From Trinickia fusca (GTDB lineage Bacteria > Pseudomonadota > Gammaproteobacteria > Burkholderiales > Burkholderiaceae): 64,000 nucleotides of DNA. Where the stretch lies: the NCBI RefSeq assembly GCF_003628145.1, contig NZ_RBZV01000002.1, forward strand, positions 1 to 64,000. The letters are read 5' to 3'. Positions 38,545-48,690 of the stretch are shown piece by piece (the stretch's first letter is position 1; every line of letters starts with the position of its first letter). Both the position numbers and the translations under genes were made by a program. The notes below the pieces were generated by a model. It worked only from the letters and a program-made list of their open reading frames with translations. It ran no database searches and had not been told where the DNA came from.

Positions 38545-39768
38545 ATGCCCAAGCGGCCCCTTGACGACCGGCGCCATGTCGCCGGCGTTGCCGTTTCTCC
38601 CCCGCTACCCGACGTTCCCACGCCGCTTCTCGCCAACCTAACGCCGTCGCAATTCATGCGACGGTATTGGCAGAAGAAACCGCTGCTGATTCGCGGCGCC
38701 ATTGCCGACATCGCACCACCGCTTTCGCGTAACGAATTGTTCGATCTCGCCTCGAGCGACGAGGCCGAATCGCGCCTCATTACGCACGCGCGCGGCACAT
38801 GGCGTCTCGAACACGGTCCCTTCGAGCCCGACGATCTGCCGAGCGCGAAACGCCGCGAGTGGACGCTGCTCGTGCAGGGCGTCGACCTGCACGACGACCG
38901 CGCCCGCGCGCTGCTCGAGCGCTTCCGCTTCGTTCCCGACGCCCGCCTCGACGATCTGATGATCTCGTACGCGACCGACGGCGGCGGCGTGGGTCCGCAC
39001 TTCGATTCTTACGATGTCTTTTTGCTGCAAGTCCACGGCAAACGCCGTTGGCGAATTTCCGCGCAAAAGGATCTGACCTTGAAGCCCGGACTGCCGCTGA
39101 AAGTTCTGGAGCACTTCGAGCCCGATGAGGAATGGGTGCTCGAGCCCGGCGACATGCTGTACTTGCCGCCGCATATCGCTCACGACGGCGTGGCGCTCGG
39201 CGAATGCATGACCTGCTCGATCGGCTTTCGGTCGCCGTCCGCGAACGAGCTGGTCGGCCAGTTCCTGTACCATCTGGCCGAACGCGGGTCGGCTGCGCCT
39301 GCCGCGCGTGGCGAAGCGCGCTACCGCGACCCTCGGCAGCCCGCCGTGACGCGCCCGGCGCAACTGCCGCCAGCGATGGTCGAGCAAGTGGGTGAAATCC
39401 TTTCGCGCATCCGCTGGAACGAGCGTGACATCGTGTCGTTTCTGGGCAGCTACCTGAGCGAGCCGAAGGCCCACGTGGTCTTCGACGCCCCCGAGCGCGC
39501 CCTCGGTGAAGCGGCATTCATGCGCGAAGCGGCCCGATCAGGCATTCGGCTCGACAAGAAAACGGTCTTGCTGTATGGAAACCAGACCTATTTCATTAAC
39601 GGGGAAGAAGAGCGTTTGCCGAATCCCAAGAAATGGCTGACAGAACTGGCCGATACGCGCCAGATCGAGGGGCAACGCTTTGTAACACTCTCGGGCGATT
39701 CGGCGATGACAGCGCTGCTGCACGAGTGGTATTGTGCCGGCTGGGTCAGAGTCGGTGCTTTTGCCTGA
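38545..39768 (+). CDS. Ribosomal oxygenase (RoxA/YcfD-like, cupin fold)
   Basis: 407 residues from the ATG at 38545. Members of this family hydroxylate an arginine of ribosomal protein L16 using 2-oxoglutarate, Fe(II) and oxygen. The JmjC-type metal triad is seen as His152-x-Asp154 (VGPHFDSYDVFLLQ) and His213 (LPPHIAHDG), with the 61-residue spacing expected. The N-terminal FMRRYWQKKPLLIRGAI and the C-terminal winged-helix region agree. Product by resemblance; substrate in this organism is inferred. Confidence 0.9.
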   Translation: MPKRPLDDRRHVAGVAVSPPLPDVPTPLLANLTPSQFMRRYWQKKPLLIRGAIADIAPPLSRNELFDLASSDEAESRLITHARGTWRLEHGPFEPDDLPSAKRREWTLLVQGVDLHDDRARALLERFRFVPDARLDDLMISYATDGGGVGPHFDSYDVFLLQVHGKRRWRISAQKDLTLKPGLPLKVLEHFEPDEEWVLEPGDMLYLPPHIAHDGVALGECMTCSIGFRSPSANELVGQFLYHLAERGSAAPAARGEARYRDPRQPAVTRPAQLPPAMVEQVGEILSRIRWNERDIVSFLGSYLSEPKAHVVFDAPERALGEAAFMREAARSGIRLDKKTVLLYGNQTYFINGEEERLPNPKKWLTELADTRQIEGQRFVTLSGDSAMTALLHEWYCAGWVRVGAFA

Positions 39769-39839
39769 CGCTGTCGCCCATTGTTGGTTCAAAAACGTCA
39801 AAGTTTGTATTACAAAGACAACGTATTGGCCCTGCTTTG

Positions 39840-39868
39840 TCGACGGTCGGTACGAAAGTGCATATAAT
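39840..39868 (+). promoter_or_regulatory. Sigma-70-like promoter of the Ala-rich lipoprotein
   Basis: A perfect TATAAT at 39863-39868 has TCGACG 17 bases upstream. It leaves an untranslated leader of about 120 bases. It is the only clear promoter in the 229 bp gap. Confidence 0.55.
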
Positions 39869-39997
39869 TTCCGCCCAAGCCGTGGGGAAGATTCACGCTC
39901 TGATGTGCATCCCACCAGCGGCCTAGGTTGGTGTTGGAGCACATTACCGGTATTATTTCGCGCTGTTGCTTACCTTTAACCATAAAAGGACGTGATC

Positions 39998-40270
39998 ATG
40001 AAGAAATCCCTCCTCGTAGCATCCCTGTTGGCGGCTGTGGCTCTGGCTGCATGCAACAAGAGCAGCGACCAAGCAGCTGCTCCGGCTGCTAGCGAAGCCG
40101 CCGCTGCTTCGGCACCGGCTGCTGCCGCTTCGGACGCAGGTGCTGCTGCTTCGGGCGCTGCTGCTGCGAGCGACACGGGTGCTGCTGCAGCTTCGGCTCC
40201 GGCTGCTGCCGCTTCGGACGCAGGCGCTTCGGCTGCTGCTGCTGCTCCGGCTTCGGGCGCAAGCCAGTAA
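39998..40270 (+). CDS. Small Ala/Ser-rich lipoprotein
   Basis: 90 residues from the ATG at 39998, with AAAGGA 10 bases upstream. The lipobox LAAC places the lipidated Cys at residue 19. The mature part is almost wholly Ala, Ser, Pro, Asp and Gly, with the block ASAPAAAASDAGA occurring twice, so the gene contains near-repeats of GCTGCT and GCTTCG. Strong promoter before it and strong terminator after it suggest high expression as a single unit. Similar Ala-rich lipoproteins are common in Burkholderia; function unknown. Confidence 0.85.
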   Translation: MKKSLLVASLLAAVALAACNKSSDQAAAPAASEAAAASAPAAAASDAGAAASGAAAASDTGAAAASAPAAAASDAGASAAAAAPASGASQ

Positions 40271-40290
40271 GCTTGACTGCCGCAAGGCAA

Positions 40291-40325
40291 GAAAAAACCG
40301 GCCCATGGGCCGGTTTTTTCTTTTT
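40291..40325. terminator. Strong bidirectional terminator
   Basis: GAAAAAACCGGCCC and GGGCCGGTTTTTTC with a 2-base centre form a perfect palindrome with A- and T-tracts on both sides, 20 bases after the lipoprotein stop. It serves the lipoprotein gene and possibly the opposing MBL-fold gene. Confidence 0.93.
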
Positions 40326-40398
40326 GGCGAACCGTTAAGCAGTTTGCATCGAGACACGGGCCCGCCCCGCTCTCCAGGCGTCTATCGCCTTTATCCCC

Positions 40399-41175
40399 TT
40401 AGTAGGCCCCTAACCAGCCGAAGCCATCGTCTTGTGAGGCCACTACGACGTCCTCACGGGCCGAACCGAGCACGTGAGCCAGTGCAGCCTGCGCAAGCTC
40501 GCCAAGGTTGTTCTGACGGCTCAGATGCGCCGCTACGATGTGTTTCAACCGTGTGCGATCAAGCGAAGCCAGGATAGCAGCTGCGGCGTCATTGCTTAGG
40601 TGTCCGTGATTCCCACCGATACGCGCCTTCAGCGAAGCCGGATAGCGACTTTGCGCGAGCATGGCGACGTCATGATTGCATTCGAGCACGAGTGCATCGC
40701 AGCCGCTCAGCATCGCCGTGATATGCGGCGTCGACATGCCGACATCGGTCAGCACGCCTAAGCGATAAGCACCGGTGGAGAAAACGAATTGAAGCGGTTC
40801 GCGAGCGTCGTGTGGAACGGTATAGGGCAGCACCTCGAGATCGCCGATCGCCGCCGCCTCGTCGCCCCACAGCACGTGTAAATCGACGTCGGCACTATCG
40901 GCACCCACGGCGCGGGCCGTGCCCCAGCTCATGTAGATCGGCAGCCCATGCTTACGCGCAAGCGTCAGCGCGCTGCCGATGTGATCGCTATGTTCGTGGG
41001 TGATGAGGACTGCATCGAGTTGTTCGATGCCGCACTCGAGCCGCGCAAGCCGCCGCTCGAGCTCTTTGGTGGAAAAACCGCAATCGAGCAGCACGCGCGT
41101 GGTCGTGCTGTCGCTCGACGCCTCGACAACGAGCGCATTACCTTCGCTGCCGCTGCCGAGGCTGGCAAAGCGCAT
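40399..41175 (-). CDS. MBL-fold metallo-hydrolase (YycJ/WalJ-like)
   Basis: 258 residues. The metallo-beta-lactamase motif HEHSDH is at residues 60-65, with later metal ligands in LECNHD, GNHGHLSN and AAHLSRQNN. The opening MRFASLGSGSEGNALVVE is typical of the YycJ group, linked in other bacteria to DNA or RNA processing, although the substrate is unsettled. It follows bamC by 7 bases and is probably the last gene of the dapA-bamC operon. Confidence 0.88.
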   Translation of the reverse strand: MRFASLGSGSEGNALVVEASSDSTTTRVLLDCGFSTKELERRLARLECGIEQLDAVLITHEHSDHIGSALTLARKHGLPIYMSWGTARAVGADSADVDLHVLWGDEAAAIGDLEVLPYTVPHDAREPLQFVFSTGAYRLGVLTDVGMSTPHITAMLSGCDALVLECNHDVAMLAQSRYPASLKARIGGNHGHLSNDAAAAILASLDRTRLKHIVAAHLSRQNNLGELAQAALAHVLGSAREDVVVASQDDGFGWLGAY

Positions 41176-41182
41176 GACGCGC

Positions 41183-42328
41183 TCAGTTCAGTTGCGCATG
41201 CAGCAACGACAGGATCTGCTGCGCTTGCGAGGAGGTGTCGACCTGGCCGTTCGCATCGACGACAGCGACTTGCGTCGCATTGTTGCCCGTCGAACGCACG
41301 CTGACGAGGAACTCCTGCGCCGCCTTCTCCTTCTGCTCGCTGTGGCCGCTATAGAACAGCTTGCCGAAGATCCCGTCGCCCTTGAGCTCTTCCATCGAAT
41401 CGGCGTAGCGCACGTAGTACATGCCCTTCGTGCGGTCGCGGTTGTCGACGGTGAAATTCGTGCGATCGAGCGCCAGGCCCACGCGCAGCCATGCGCTATC
41501 GAACGACTCGGCCAGATCGAGCGTCGTCGCGCCGGCCGCCTTGTCGAGGTGCACCGGCGTGTTGCCCGGGCGTGCATCGGCCAACAGCTGGCGTGCCTGC
41601 GGATCGGTCAAGCCGAACTTCTGCATCAGCTTCGTCAGGAACACGGCCTCGAGGACCGGATTACGCGGGCGCTCGATCCAGCGCGACGACGACTTGTCCT
41701 GCCCCGTCAGCATTTCCTCCATCGCGCTGTGCGTGATCGAGATGTCGGTCGTGCCGTCCGGGCCACGCTCGACGAGCGTGCGGAAGCTGTCACGCGTACC
41801 CGACGAATAGGCGAAATCGATCACCTTGCCGATCGTGCGGCGGAACCAGTCGTCAGGAATGTTCGCGCGGTTTTCGGCCCAGTCGGTGGACATGATGCCC
41901 GTTGCCGGCACATCGTTCTTCAGCGCGAAGCCGTTTTCCTTCCAGAATTCCTCGAGCTGCGGCCACAGCTGATCGGGCTCACGGCCGTCGACGACGAGCC
42001 AGCGACGGTCGCCATCGCGTTCGATATGCATGCCGAACGGATCCTGCGCACTGGGCATGCCCTCGGTGGCATTGCCCGCTTGCGTGATGTTGCGCTTCGG
42101 CGCGCCGCCAAGCGCGGTACTGACCGGCGGTGCCAGATATTTCGGCTGCGTATTGGCCGTCGTCAGGTCGCTCGGGACGGCCAGCGTCGGCGCCGAGCCC
42201 GTTTCCTTGTAATTGACGCGGTCGGACGCGAACCAGTCGTTGAGTGTGTCGCAGCCCGCGAGCGTCGACAACACCAGCACGAGCGACGCCGTGCGGACGG
42301 CATGAGTGGAGAAAGCGGAACGTTTCAT
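41183..42328 (-). CDS. bamC: Outer membrane protein assembly factor BamC
   Basis: 381 residues from the ATG at 42328, with AAGGACTCC upstream. A lipoprotein with LAGC and the modified Cys26; part of the BAM complex that inserts beta-barrels into the outer membrane. The unstructured N-terminal stretch is followed by two helix-grip domains (about 90-190 and 240-360: RRWLVVDGREPDQLWPQL, AWLRVGLALDRTNFTVDNRD). Order dapA-bamC is conserved in beta- and gammaproteobacteria. Confidence 0.92.
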   Translation of the reverse strand: MKRSAFSTHAVRTASLVLVLSTLAGCDTLNDWFASDRVNYKETGSAPTLAVPSDLTTANTQPKYLAPPVSTALGGAPKRNITQAGNATEGMPSAQDPFGMHIERDGDRRWLVVDGREPDQLWPQLEEFWKENGFALKNDVPATGIMSTDWAENRANIPDDWFRRTIGKVIDFAYSSGTRDSFRTLVERGPDGTTDISITHSAMEEMLTGQDKSSSRWIERPRNPVLEAVFLTKLMQKFGLTDPQARQLLADARPGNTPVHLDKAAGATTLDLAESFDSAWLRVGLALDRTNFTVDNRDRTKGMYYVRYADSMEELKGDGIFGKLFYSGHSEQKEKAAQEFLVSVRSTGNNATQVAVVDANGQVDTSSQAQQILSLLHAQLN

Positions 42329-42434
42329 GGAGTCCTTCTGATGCGCAACGCGTTGCCTGCGGCTGCCGGGAGCGTAAGTCGATGACTGACGGTGAATGAA
42401 ATGCGATTGACTGCGCGAGCCTGACGTCGGGCGC

Positions 42435-43352
<918 letters not shown>

Positions 43353-43394
43353 GAAACGCGATGAATTCAAACGTGAAAGCGCGATTGTAGCGGA

Positions 43395-44000
43395 TTAGAC
43401 GGCCAAATCGTAACGCGCGGGCGTCGTCGTCGCCGCAACCTCGTTGACCGCGCAGATGCGCTGGATGAAAGCGGGACGCTGTGCCGCACTAAAACCGTCT
43501 TCGAATGCGACGACGCGCAACGTGCCCCGCACCATTTCGAGCAATTCGCCGGGCGCGAGCAGGAACGCCGGATTCGATGGTTTGCCGACCGTTTCGTTGC
43601 CGCGAGCAAATGTTTCGTACAGCAAAATACCCCCTGGCGTGAGCGCCGCAAACAGCTGCGCCATCAGCGGCCGGTGCAGGTAGTTCGTGACGACGACGGC
43701 GCCGAACCGCTGCGTTTGTCCGAGCGGCCACGGGCTGCCGTCTTCGAGATCGGCCTCGACGGGCTGCACGCCCGCGATGCCGCGAAGTGCCGTGATATCG
43801 CGATCGATGGCGGTGACGCCGTGCCCGCGCGCGGCGAACCAGCGCGCGTGGCGGCCGCTGCCTGCCGCCACGTCGAGCACGGCCGCACCCGGGGCAACAA
43901 GGTGCGACCAGCGCACGATCCACTCGGACGGCCCGCTTGCCTCTTTCACGAGCGGTGCCGATCCCAGCGCAGGCATGCCTTCACTCACGCAACCTTGCAT
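43395..44000 (-). CDS. SAM-dependent methyltransferase (TehB-like)
   Basis: 201 residues if started at the ATG at 44000; a GTG at 43991 with AAGG before it or an ATG at 43976 are also possible. SAM-binding motif VLDVAAGSGRHARWFAARG, the acidic VTAIDRDI and a post-motif VVVTNYLHRPLM are clear. The end PARYDLAV closes the domain. Substrate unknown; resembles small methyltransferases of the TehB or cyclopropane type. Sits between trpS and dapA on the same strand. Confidence 0.8.
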   Translation of the reverse strand: MQGCVSEGMPALGSAPLVKEASGPSEWIVRWSHLVAPGAAVLDVAAGSGRHARWFAARGHGVTAIDRDITALRGIAGVQPVEADLEDGSPWPLGQTQRFGAVVVTNYLHRPLMAQLFAALTPGGILLYETFARGNETVGKPSNPAFLLAPGELLEMVRGTLRVVAFEDGFSAAQRPAFIQRICAVNEVAATTTPARYDLAV

Positions 44001-44020
44001 ACCACGCCCGTCGCCCGCGC

Positions 44021-45223
44021 TCACGAGTACGACAGCCCCATCGCTTCGCGCACGTCGCGCATCGTCTCCGTCGCGAACTTGCGCGCCTTGTCGCAGCCGT
44101 CGGCCACGATCGCACGCAGCAGCGTCGGATCGTCCATGTACTTCTGCGCGCGCTCGAGCATCGGCTGCTGCTCGCGCAGAATGCCCTCGATGACGGGCTG
44201 CTTGCACTCGAGGCAACCAATACCGGCCGAGCGGCAGCCCTTCTGCACCCACTCGTGCGTCGTTTCATCCGTATAGACCTGGTGCAGCTGCCACACCGGG
44301 CACTTGTCGGGATCGCCCGGATCGGTGCGACGCACACGCGCCGGGTCGGTCGGCATCGTGCGCACCTTCTTCGTGATCGTTTCGGCGTCTTCACGCAGGC
44401 CGATCGTATTGCCATACGATTTCGACATCTTCTGGCCGTCGAGGCCTGGCATACGGGAGGCCTTCGTCAGCAGCACCTGCGGCTCGACGAGGATGATCTT
44501 GCGCGAACCTTCGAGGTAGCCGAACAGGCGCTCGCGATCGCTCATCGACAGGCTTTGCGACTCCTGCAGCATCGCGCGCGCTTGCTCGAGCGCCTCATCG
44601 TCACCCTCTTGCTGGTAGGCAATGCGCAGCTCGTGGTAGAGCTTCGAGCGCTTGCCGCCGAGCTTCTTCGCCGCTTCGAGCGCCTTTTCCTCGAAGCCCG
44701 GCTCGCGGCCATACAGGTAGTTGAAGCGCCGCGCGATCTCGCGCGTCATTTCGACGTGCGGCACCTGGTCTTCGCCGACCGGCACGAGCGAGGCGCGATA
44801 CAGCAGGATGTCGGCGGCCATCAGGACCGGATAGCCGAGGAAGCCGTACGTCGACAGATCCTTGTCCTTGAGCTTCTCGATCTGCTCCTTGTAGGTGGGC
44901 ACGCGTTCGAGCCAGCCCAGCGGCGCGCTCATGCCCAGCAGCAGTGCGAGCTCCGCATGCTCGGGCACGCGGCTCTGGATGAACAGCGTCGCCTGCGACG
45001 GATCGATGCCCGAGGCGAGCCAGTCGATCAGCACTTCCCACACGTTCTTTTCGATGACCTCGGGCGTTTCGTAGTGCGTCGTGAGCGCGTGCCAGTCGAC
45101 CACGCAGAAGAAGCACGGGTACTCGGACTGCAGCCGAACCCAGTTCTTCAGCACGCCGTGATAGTGGCCGAGGTGCAGCGAGCCCGTGGGCCGCATGCCG
45201 GAAAAGATACGGTCTGGAAACAT
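44021..45223 (-). CDS. trpS: Tryptophanyl-tRNA synthetase
   Basis: 400 residues. Class I enzyme charging tRNA-Trp. HLGH is at residues 17-20 and KMSKS in GQKMSKSYGN. It belongs to the longer TrpRS type, with an insert (REPGFEEKALEAAKKLGGKRSKLY) and four Cys in the C-terminal third (PDKCPVW, KGCRSAGIGCLECKQP) that could bind zinc or an iron-sulfur cluster. Follows the site-2 protease gene by 4 bases, so likely co-transcribed. Confidence 0.96.
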   Translation of the reverse strand: MFPDRIFSGMRPTGSLHLGHYHGVLKNWVRLQSEYPCFFCVVDWHALTTHYETPEVIEKNVWEVLIDWLASGIDPSQATLFIQSRVPEHAELALLLGMSAPLGWLERVPTYKEQIEKLKDKDLSTYGFLGYPVLMAADILLYRASLVPVGEDQVPHVEMTREIARRFNYLYGREPGFEEKALEAAKKLGGKRSKLYHELRIAYQQEGDDEALEQARAMLQESQSLSMSDRERLFGYLEGSRKIILVEPQVLLTKASRMPGLDGQKMSKSYGNTIGLREDAETITKKVRTMPTDPARVRRTDPGDPDKCPVWQLHQVYTDETTHEWVQKGCRSAGIGCLECKQPVIEGILREQQPMLERAQKYMDDPTLLRAIVADGCDKARKFATETMRDVREAMGLSYS

Positions 45224-45227
45224 GGTT

Positions 45228-45893
45228 TTAGTTGAAGAGCGAAACGAGTGGAGTCAGGATAGCCGTCACGACATCGTAGCCGAGCGACACGAGCGGTCGC
45301 AGCCACACCTTCGTCAGAACGCCGGTCATGACGAGCGCCATCACGATGAAAAAACCGTACGGTTCGAGCCGCGCCAGGGCGATGGCCTGACGCGGCGGCA
45401 ACAACGCGGTTAGCACGCGACCGCCATCGAGCGGCGGCAACGGAAAGAGATTGATCACGCCGAGCACGAGATTCACGCCGACGCCGGCTGCGGCCATGCG
45501 CGTGAAAAACGGCTCGTCGATCGACAAAACGGCAAGCGCGACGCCGAACACGCCCCACGCGAGCGCTTGCAAGAAATTGCAAGCCGGGCCGGCCAGCGAT
45601 ACCCACATGCTGCCCCAGCGCGGGTTGCGCAGATTGCGGAATGCGATCGGCACCGGCTTGGCGTAGCCGAACATGAATGCGCCGCCAGTCGCGAAATAAA
45701 GCAGCAAGGGAATCGCGATCGTGCCGAGCGGATCGATGTGGCGCATGGGGTTGAGCGACACCCTGCCCATCATGTAAGCGGTGTTGTCGCCGAGCAGCCG
45801 CGCCACATAGCCATGCGCCGCCTCGTGCAGCGTGATGGCGAAAATCATCGGCAATGCGTAGACCGCGATCGTTTGTATCAAGGAAGCATCCAT
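45228..45893 (-). CDS. Site-2 protease family membrane protein (M50)
   Basis: 221 residues with about five to six membrane segments. The zinc motif HEAAH is at residues 23-27 and the second metal motif LPPLDGGR lies near 155-162. These are intramembrane metalloproteases; this short subtype lacks PDZ or CBS domains and its substrates are not known. Lies between the Sua5-like gene and trpS, an order seen in many betaproteobacteria. Confidence 0.9.
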   Translation of the reverse strand: MDASLIQTIAVYALPMIFAITLHEAAHGYVARLLGDNTAYMMGRVSLNPMRHIDPLGTIAIPLLLYFATGGAFMFGYAKPVPIAFRNLRNPRWGSMWVSLAGPACNFLQALAWGVFGVALAVLSIDEPFFTRMAAAGVGVNLVLGVINLFPLPPLDGGRVLTALLPPRQAIALARLEPYGFFIVMALVMTGVLTKVWLRPLVSLGYDVVTAILTPLVSLFN

Positions 45894-45978
45894 AGCGCGT
45901 CATTGTAGCAAGGGGGCAAAGCTCGATCGCGCATCGCACCCTCTACCCGACGGCCAACGCGGCGCGCGTGCGGCATCA

Positions 45979-46608
45979 CTACGCCTCGAGCCCGAAAGGC
46001 CCGAGCGGGCCACGCCCAGCGCGGACCAGTACGGGCTCGTCGCCGGTCAGATCGACCACGGTCGACGGTTCGCGCGGACAGGCACCACCGTCGATCACCA
46101 GATCGAGCTGCTTTTCGAGGCGCTCGCGGATCGCCTCGGGATCGTTGAGCGGTTCGGTATCGGGCGGCAGGATCAGCGTCGTCGCGATGAGCGGTTCGCC
46201 GAGCGATTCGAGCAGCGCCAACGTGATCGCGTGATCGGGCACGCGCAGCCCGATCGTCTTGCGCGACGGGTGCGACAACCGTCGCGGCACTTCCTTCGTC
46301 GCCTGCAGGATGAACACGTAGGGTCCCGGCGTGACCGACTTGATCAGGCGGAACTGCCGATTGTCGACCATCGCGAACGTTGCCAGCTCCGAGAGATCGC
46401 GCACGACCAGCGACAGATGCTGGCGCTCGTCGAGTCCGCGAATGTGGCGCAAGCGCGTGACCGCCTCCTTGTCGTCGAGCCGGCACGCGAGCGCGTAGCT
46501 CGAGTCGGTCGGCAACGCGAGCACCCCGCCGTTTTTGACGATCTGCACGGCCTGCGCGATAAGCCTCGGCTGCGGATCGTCGGGGTGAATCCGAAAAAAT
46601 TGGGACAT
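45979..46608 (-). CDS. Sua5/YciO/YrdC-family protein (YciO-like)
   Basis: 209 residues from the ATG at 46608 (MSQFFRIHPDDPQPRLIAQA). Contains the dsRNA/nucleotide-binding YrdC fold with KNGGVLALPTDSSYALAC, SVTPGPYVFILQATKEVP and LRVPDH. YrdC-type enzymes make threonylcarbamoyl-AMP for tRNA t6A; the YciO branch has the fold but a less certain role. The frame is open upstream across the PHP gene, which is a shadow. Confidence 0.9.
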   Translation of the reverse strand: MSQFFRIHPDDPQPRLIAQAVQIVKNGGVLALPTDSSYALACRLDDKEAVTRLRHIRGLDERQHLSLVVRDLSELATFAMVDNRQFRLIKSVTPGPYVFILQATKEVPRRLSHPSRKTIGLRVPDHAITLALLESLGEPLIATTLILPPDTEPLNDPEAIRERLEKQLDLVIDGGACPREPSTVVDLTGDEPVLVRAGRGPLGPFGLEA

Positions 46609-46724
46609 GGTCCAGGAAATTGGGGGAACGGAGGCCGCGCGACTCACGCGGCGCGCATCTGCATTCGCATTCGGAACAACTTGCGCGCGCCGACCGGCCG
46701 CGCGCGAAGACGCAGCGCCCGGCG

Positions 46725-47555
46725 TTAGAGCCAGCGCTCCCAGACAGGCGTCAGGCCAGCCGGCAACGGCGGCAGGCTGCCGAGTTCGACCCGGCCCTCG
46801 CCCGGCCCGTGAAAATCGGAGCCGCGCGACGCTTCGAAGCCGAAACGGCGCGCCACGCCGGCATACTCGCGGTACTGATCGGGCGTGTGGCTGCCCGTGA
46901 CCACCTCGATCGCCTTGCCGCCCAGATCGATGAACTGGCCGAATAGCGTATCGAACTCGAGCTGCGTGTAGCGATAGCGCCCTGGATGCGCGACGATCGC
47001 CACGCCGCCGGCCGCGTTGATCCAGCCGACCGCATCCTCCAGCGAAGCCCAGCGGTGCGGCACATAGCCGGGCTTGCCGTCGCCGAGGAAATGGTCGAAC
47101 ACGTCGGCGGTCGACGCCGCAAAGCCCTGCTCGACCAAGTAGCGCGCAAAGTGCGTACGCGAAATCAGATCGGGATTCGACACGTACTGCAACGCCCCCT
47201 CGTACGCACCGGGCATACCCAGCGCCTCGAGCGCCGCGCCGATTTCCCTGGCGCGCGCCGCCCGCCCATGACGCGTCGCATAGAGGCCTTCGGCGAGCGC
47301 GGGACAAGCGGGGTCGATGCCGAGACCGACGATATGAACGGTGCGCGAAGCCCACGTCACGGAGATCTCGACGCCCTCCACGTAGCCCATGCCAAGTTCC
47401 TCGGCGACCCGGCGCGCTTCGCCCTGACCGGCGACTTCGTCGTGGTCGGTCAGCGCCCACAGCGTTACGCCGCCCTGATGCGCGCGGCGCGCGACGTCGG
47501 CGGGCGCGAGCAGGCCGTCGGAAACGTTGGAATGGCAATGCAGATCGGCGTTCAT
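46725..47555 (-). CDS. PHP-domain 3',5'-nucleoside bisphosphate phosphatase (RNase AM/YciV-like)
   Basis: 276 residues from the ATG at 47555. PHP metal motifs DLHCHSNVSDG (His6, His8), ALTDHDEVAG, VEISVTW, IVAHPGRYRYT and GSDFHGPG are all present. E. coli members remove phosphate from 3',5'-bisphosphorylated nucleotides and trim RNA 5' ends. In many genomes it is next to the YciO-like gene, as here. Confidence 0.9.
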   Translation of the reverse strand: MNADLHCHSNVSDGLLAPADVARRAHQGGVTLWALTDHDEVAGQGEARRVAEELGMGYVEGVEISVTWASRTVHIVGLGIDPACPALAEGLYATRHGRAARAREIGAALEALGMPGAYEGALQYVSNPDLISRTHFARYLVEQGFAASTADVFDHFLGDGKPGYVPHRWASLEDAVGWINAAGGVAIVAHPGRYRYTQLEFDTLFGQFIDLGGKAIEVVTGSHTPDQYREYAGVARRFGFEASRGSDFHGPGEGRVELGSLPPLPAGLTPVWERWL

Positions 47556-47643
47556 TCTGTAGGACGTGAAGTGGCATCGCCATTCTACTGCAACGCGGGA
47601 TGCCGCTTCGTCCCGGCGTAGCAAGCCGGCGTACGCCTTCGCG

Positions 47644-48528
47644 CTACGCGCAAAACGCCTCGATCAGCGCCGCGACCTGCTCGGGCTGATCGTGATGGAC
47701 CATGTGGCCCGCCTCCTCGATGTACTTTTCGCGCCAGTCGGGAAACGCACGAAAACGCGCCTTGTACTCCGCGAGTGGAATCTCGCCCGCGAGCATGGCC
47801 AGCGTCGGCGAGGCCACCGCCTCCACATGCAGCACCTTGGCTTGCACCCGGGACCAGGTCGCCATCACCTCGTCGAGACGGTACAGCAGCGGCCCGTGCA
47901 GTTTGTGCGCCGGATCGGCCAGCAGGACGTAGCGGCCGTCCTCTGCGCGCCTCGCCCAATGCTGCGCCAGAAAGCGCGCGCGCTCAGGCGCCAGGCGCGG
48001 GTTCGTCTTGATCAGGCGCGCGCCGACGTCTTCGAGCGTCGCGTACGACCTCAGCGTCGGTGGCTCGCGCATGTCGTCAAGCCATGCCGCGAGCCGGCGC
48101 GGGGCCTGCTCGGCACGCGCGGGCGCGAGACCGAATCCCTCGAGATCCACCACGCGACGCACCCGTTCGGGCCGCGCGCCCGCATACAGGCACACGACGT
48201 TCGCCCCCATGCTGTGGCCGACCAGATTGACCGGCCCCGTCGGCGCGTAATGATCGAGCAGCGCCTCGAGATCGGACAGGTATTCGTGGAACCAGTAACC
48301 GCCGCCGCCGCTTTCGGCCACCGGCCAATCCGAGAGTCCGAAGCCGCGCGCATCGGGCGCGATCACCTGCCAGTCCCCGCCGAGCGCGTCGACGACGAAC
48401 TGGAACGACGCGGACACATCCATCCAGCCATGCAGCATGAACAGCGTCGGCGCGTCGGGACTGCCCCAGCGGCGCACGTGAAGCTTCACGCCGCGCACCG
48501 TGACGAAGTCGGATTGTGGAAGGTTCAT
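47644..48528 (-). CDS. Alpha/beta hydrolase
   Basis: 294 residues. Nucleophile elbow GHSMG with Ser106, oxyanion region FMLHGWMDVS, VIAPDARGFGLSD and a C-terminal His in EEAGHMVHHDQPE. A typical single-domain hydrolase without signal peptide. Substrate unknown. Downstream of no obvious partner; its stop is 88 bases from the PHP gene start. Confidence 0.88.
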   Translation of the reverse strand: MNLPQSDFVTVRGVKLHVRRWGSPDAPTLFMLHGWMDVSASFQFVVDALGGDWQVIAPDARGFGLSDWPVAESGGGGYWFHEYLSDLEALLDHYAPTGPVNLVGHSMGANVVCLYAGARPERVRRVVDLEGFGLAPARAEQAPRRLAAWLDDMREPPTLRSYATLEDVGARLIKTNPRLAPERARFLAQHWARRAEDGRYVLLADPAHKLHGPLLYRLDEVMATWSRVQAKVLHVEAVASPTLAMLAGEIPLAEYKARFRAFPDWREKYIEEAGHMVHHDQPEQVAALIEAFCA

Positions 48529-48690
48529 GAGATCACCGCCCCAAAAAAACGAATGGTCGTTCGATTATATCGGGACAGCGGAAGATTTGCGCAACGCAGC
48601 ACGCCATGCGCATGATCCATGGCGTGCATAGCGATCGCCGGATGGCATGCCGATGCGGCACCTGATGGCGCCGCGTGCGGCGGCAGCCGA

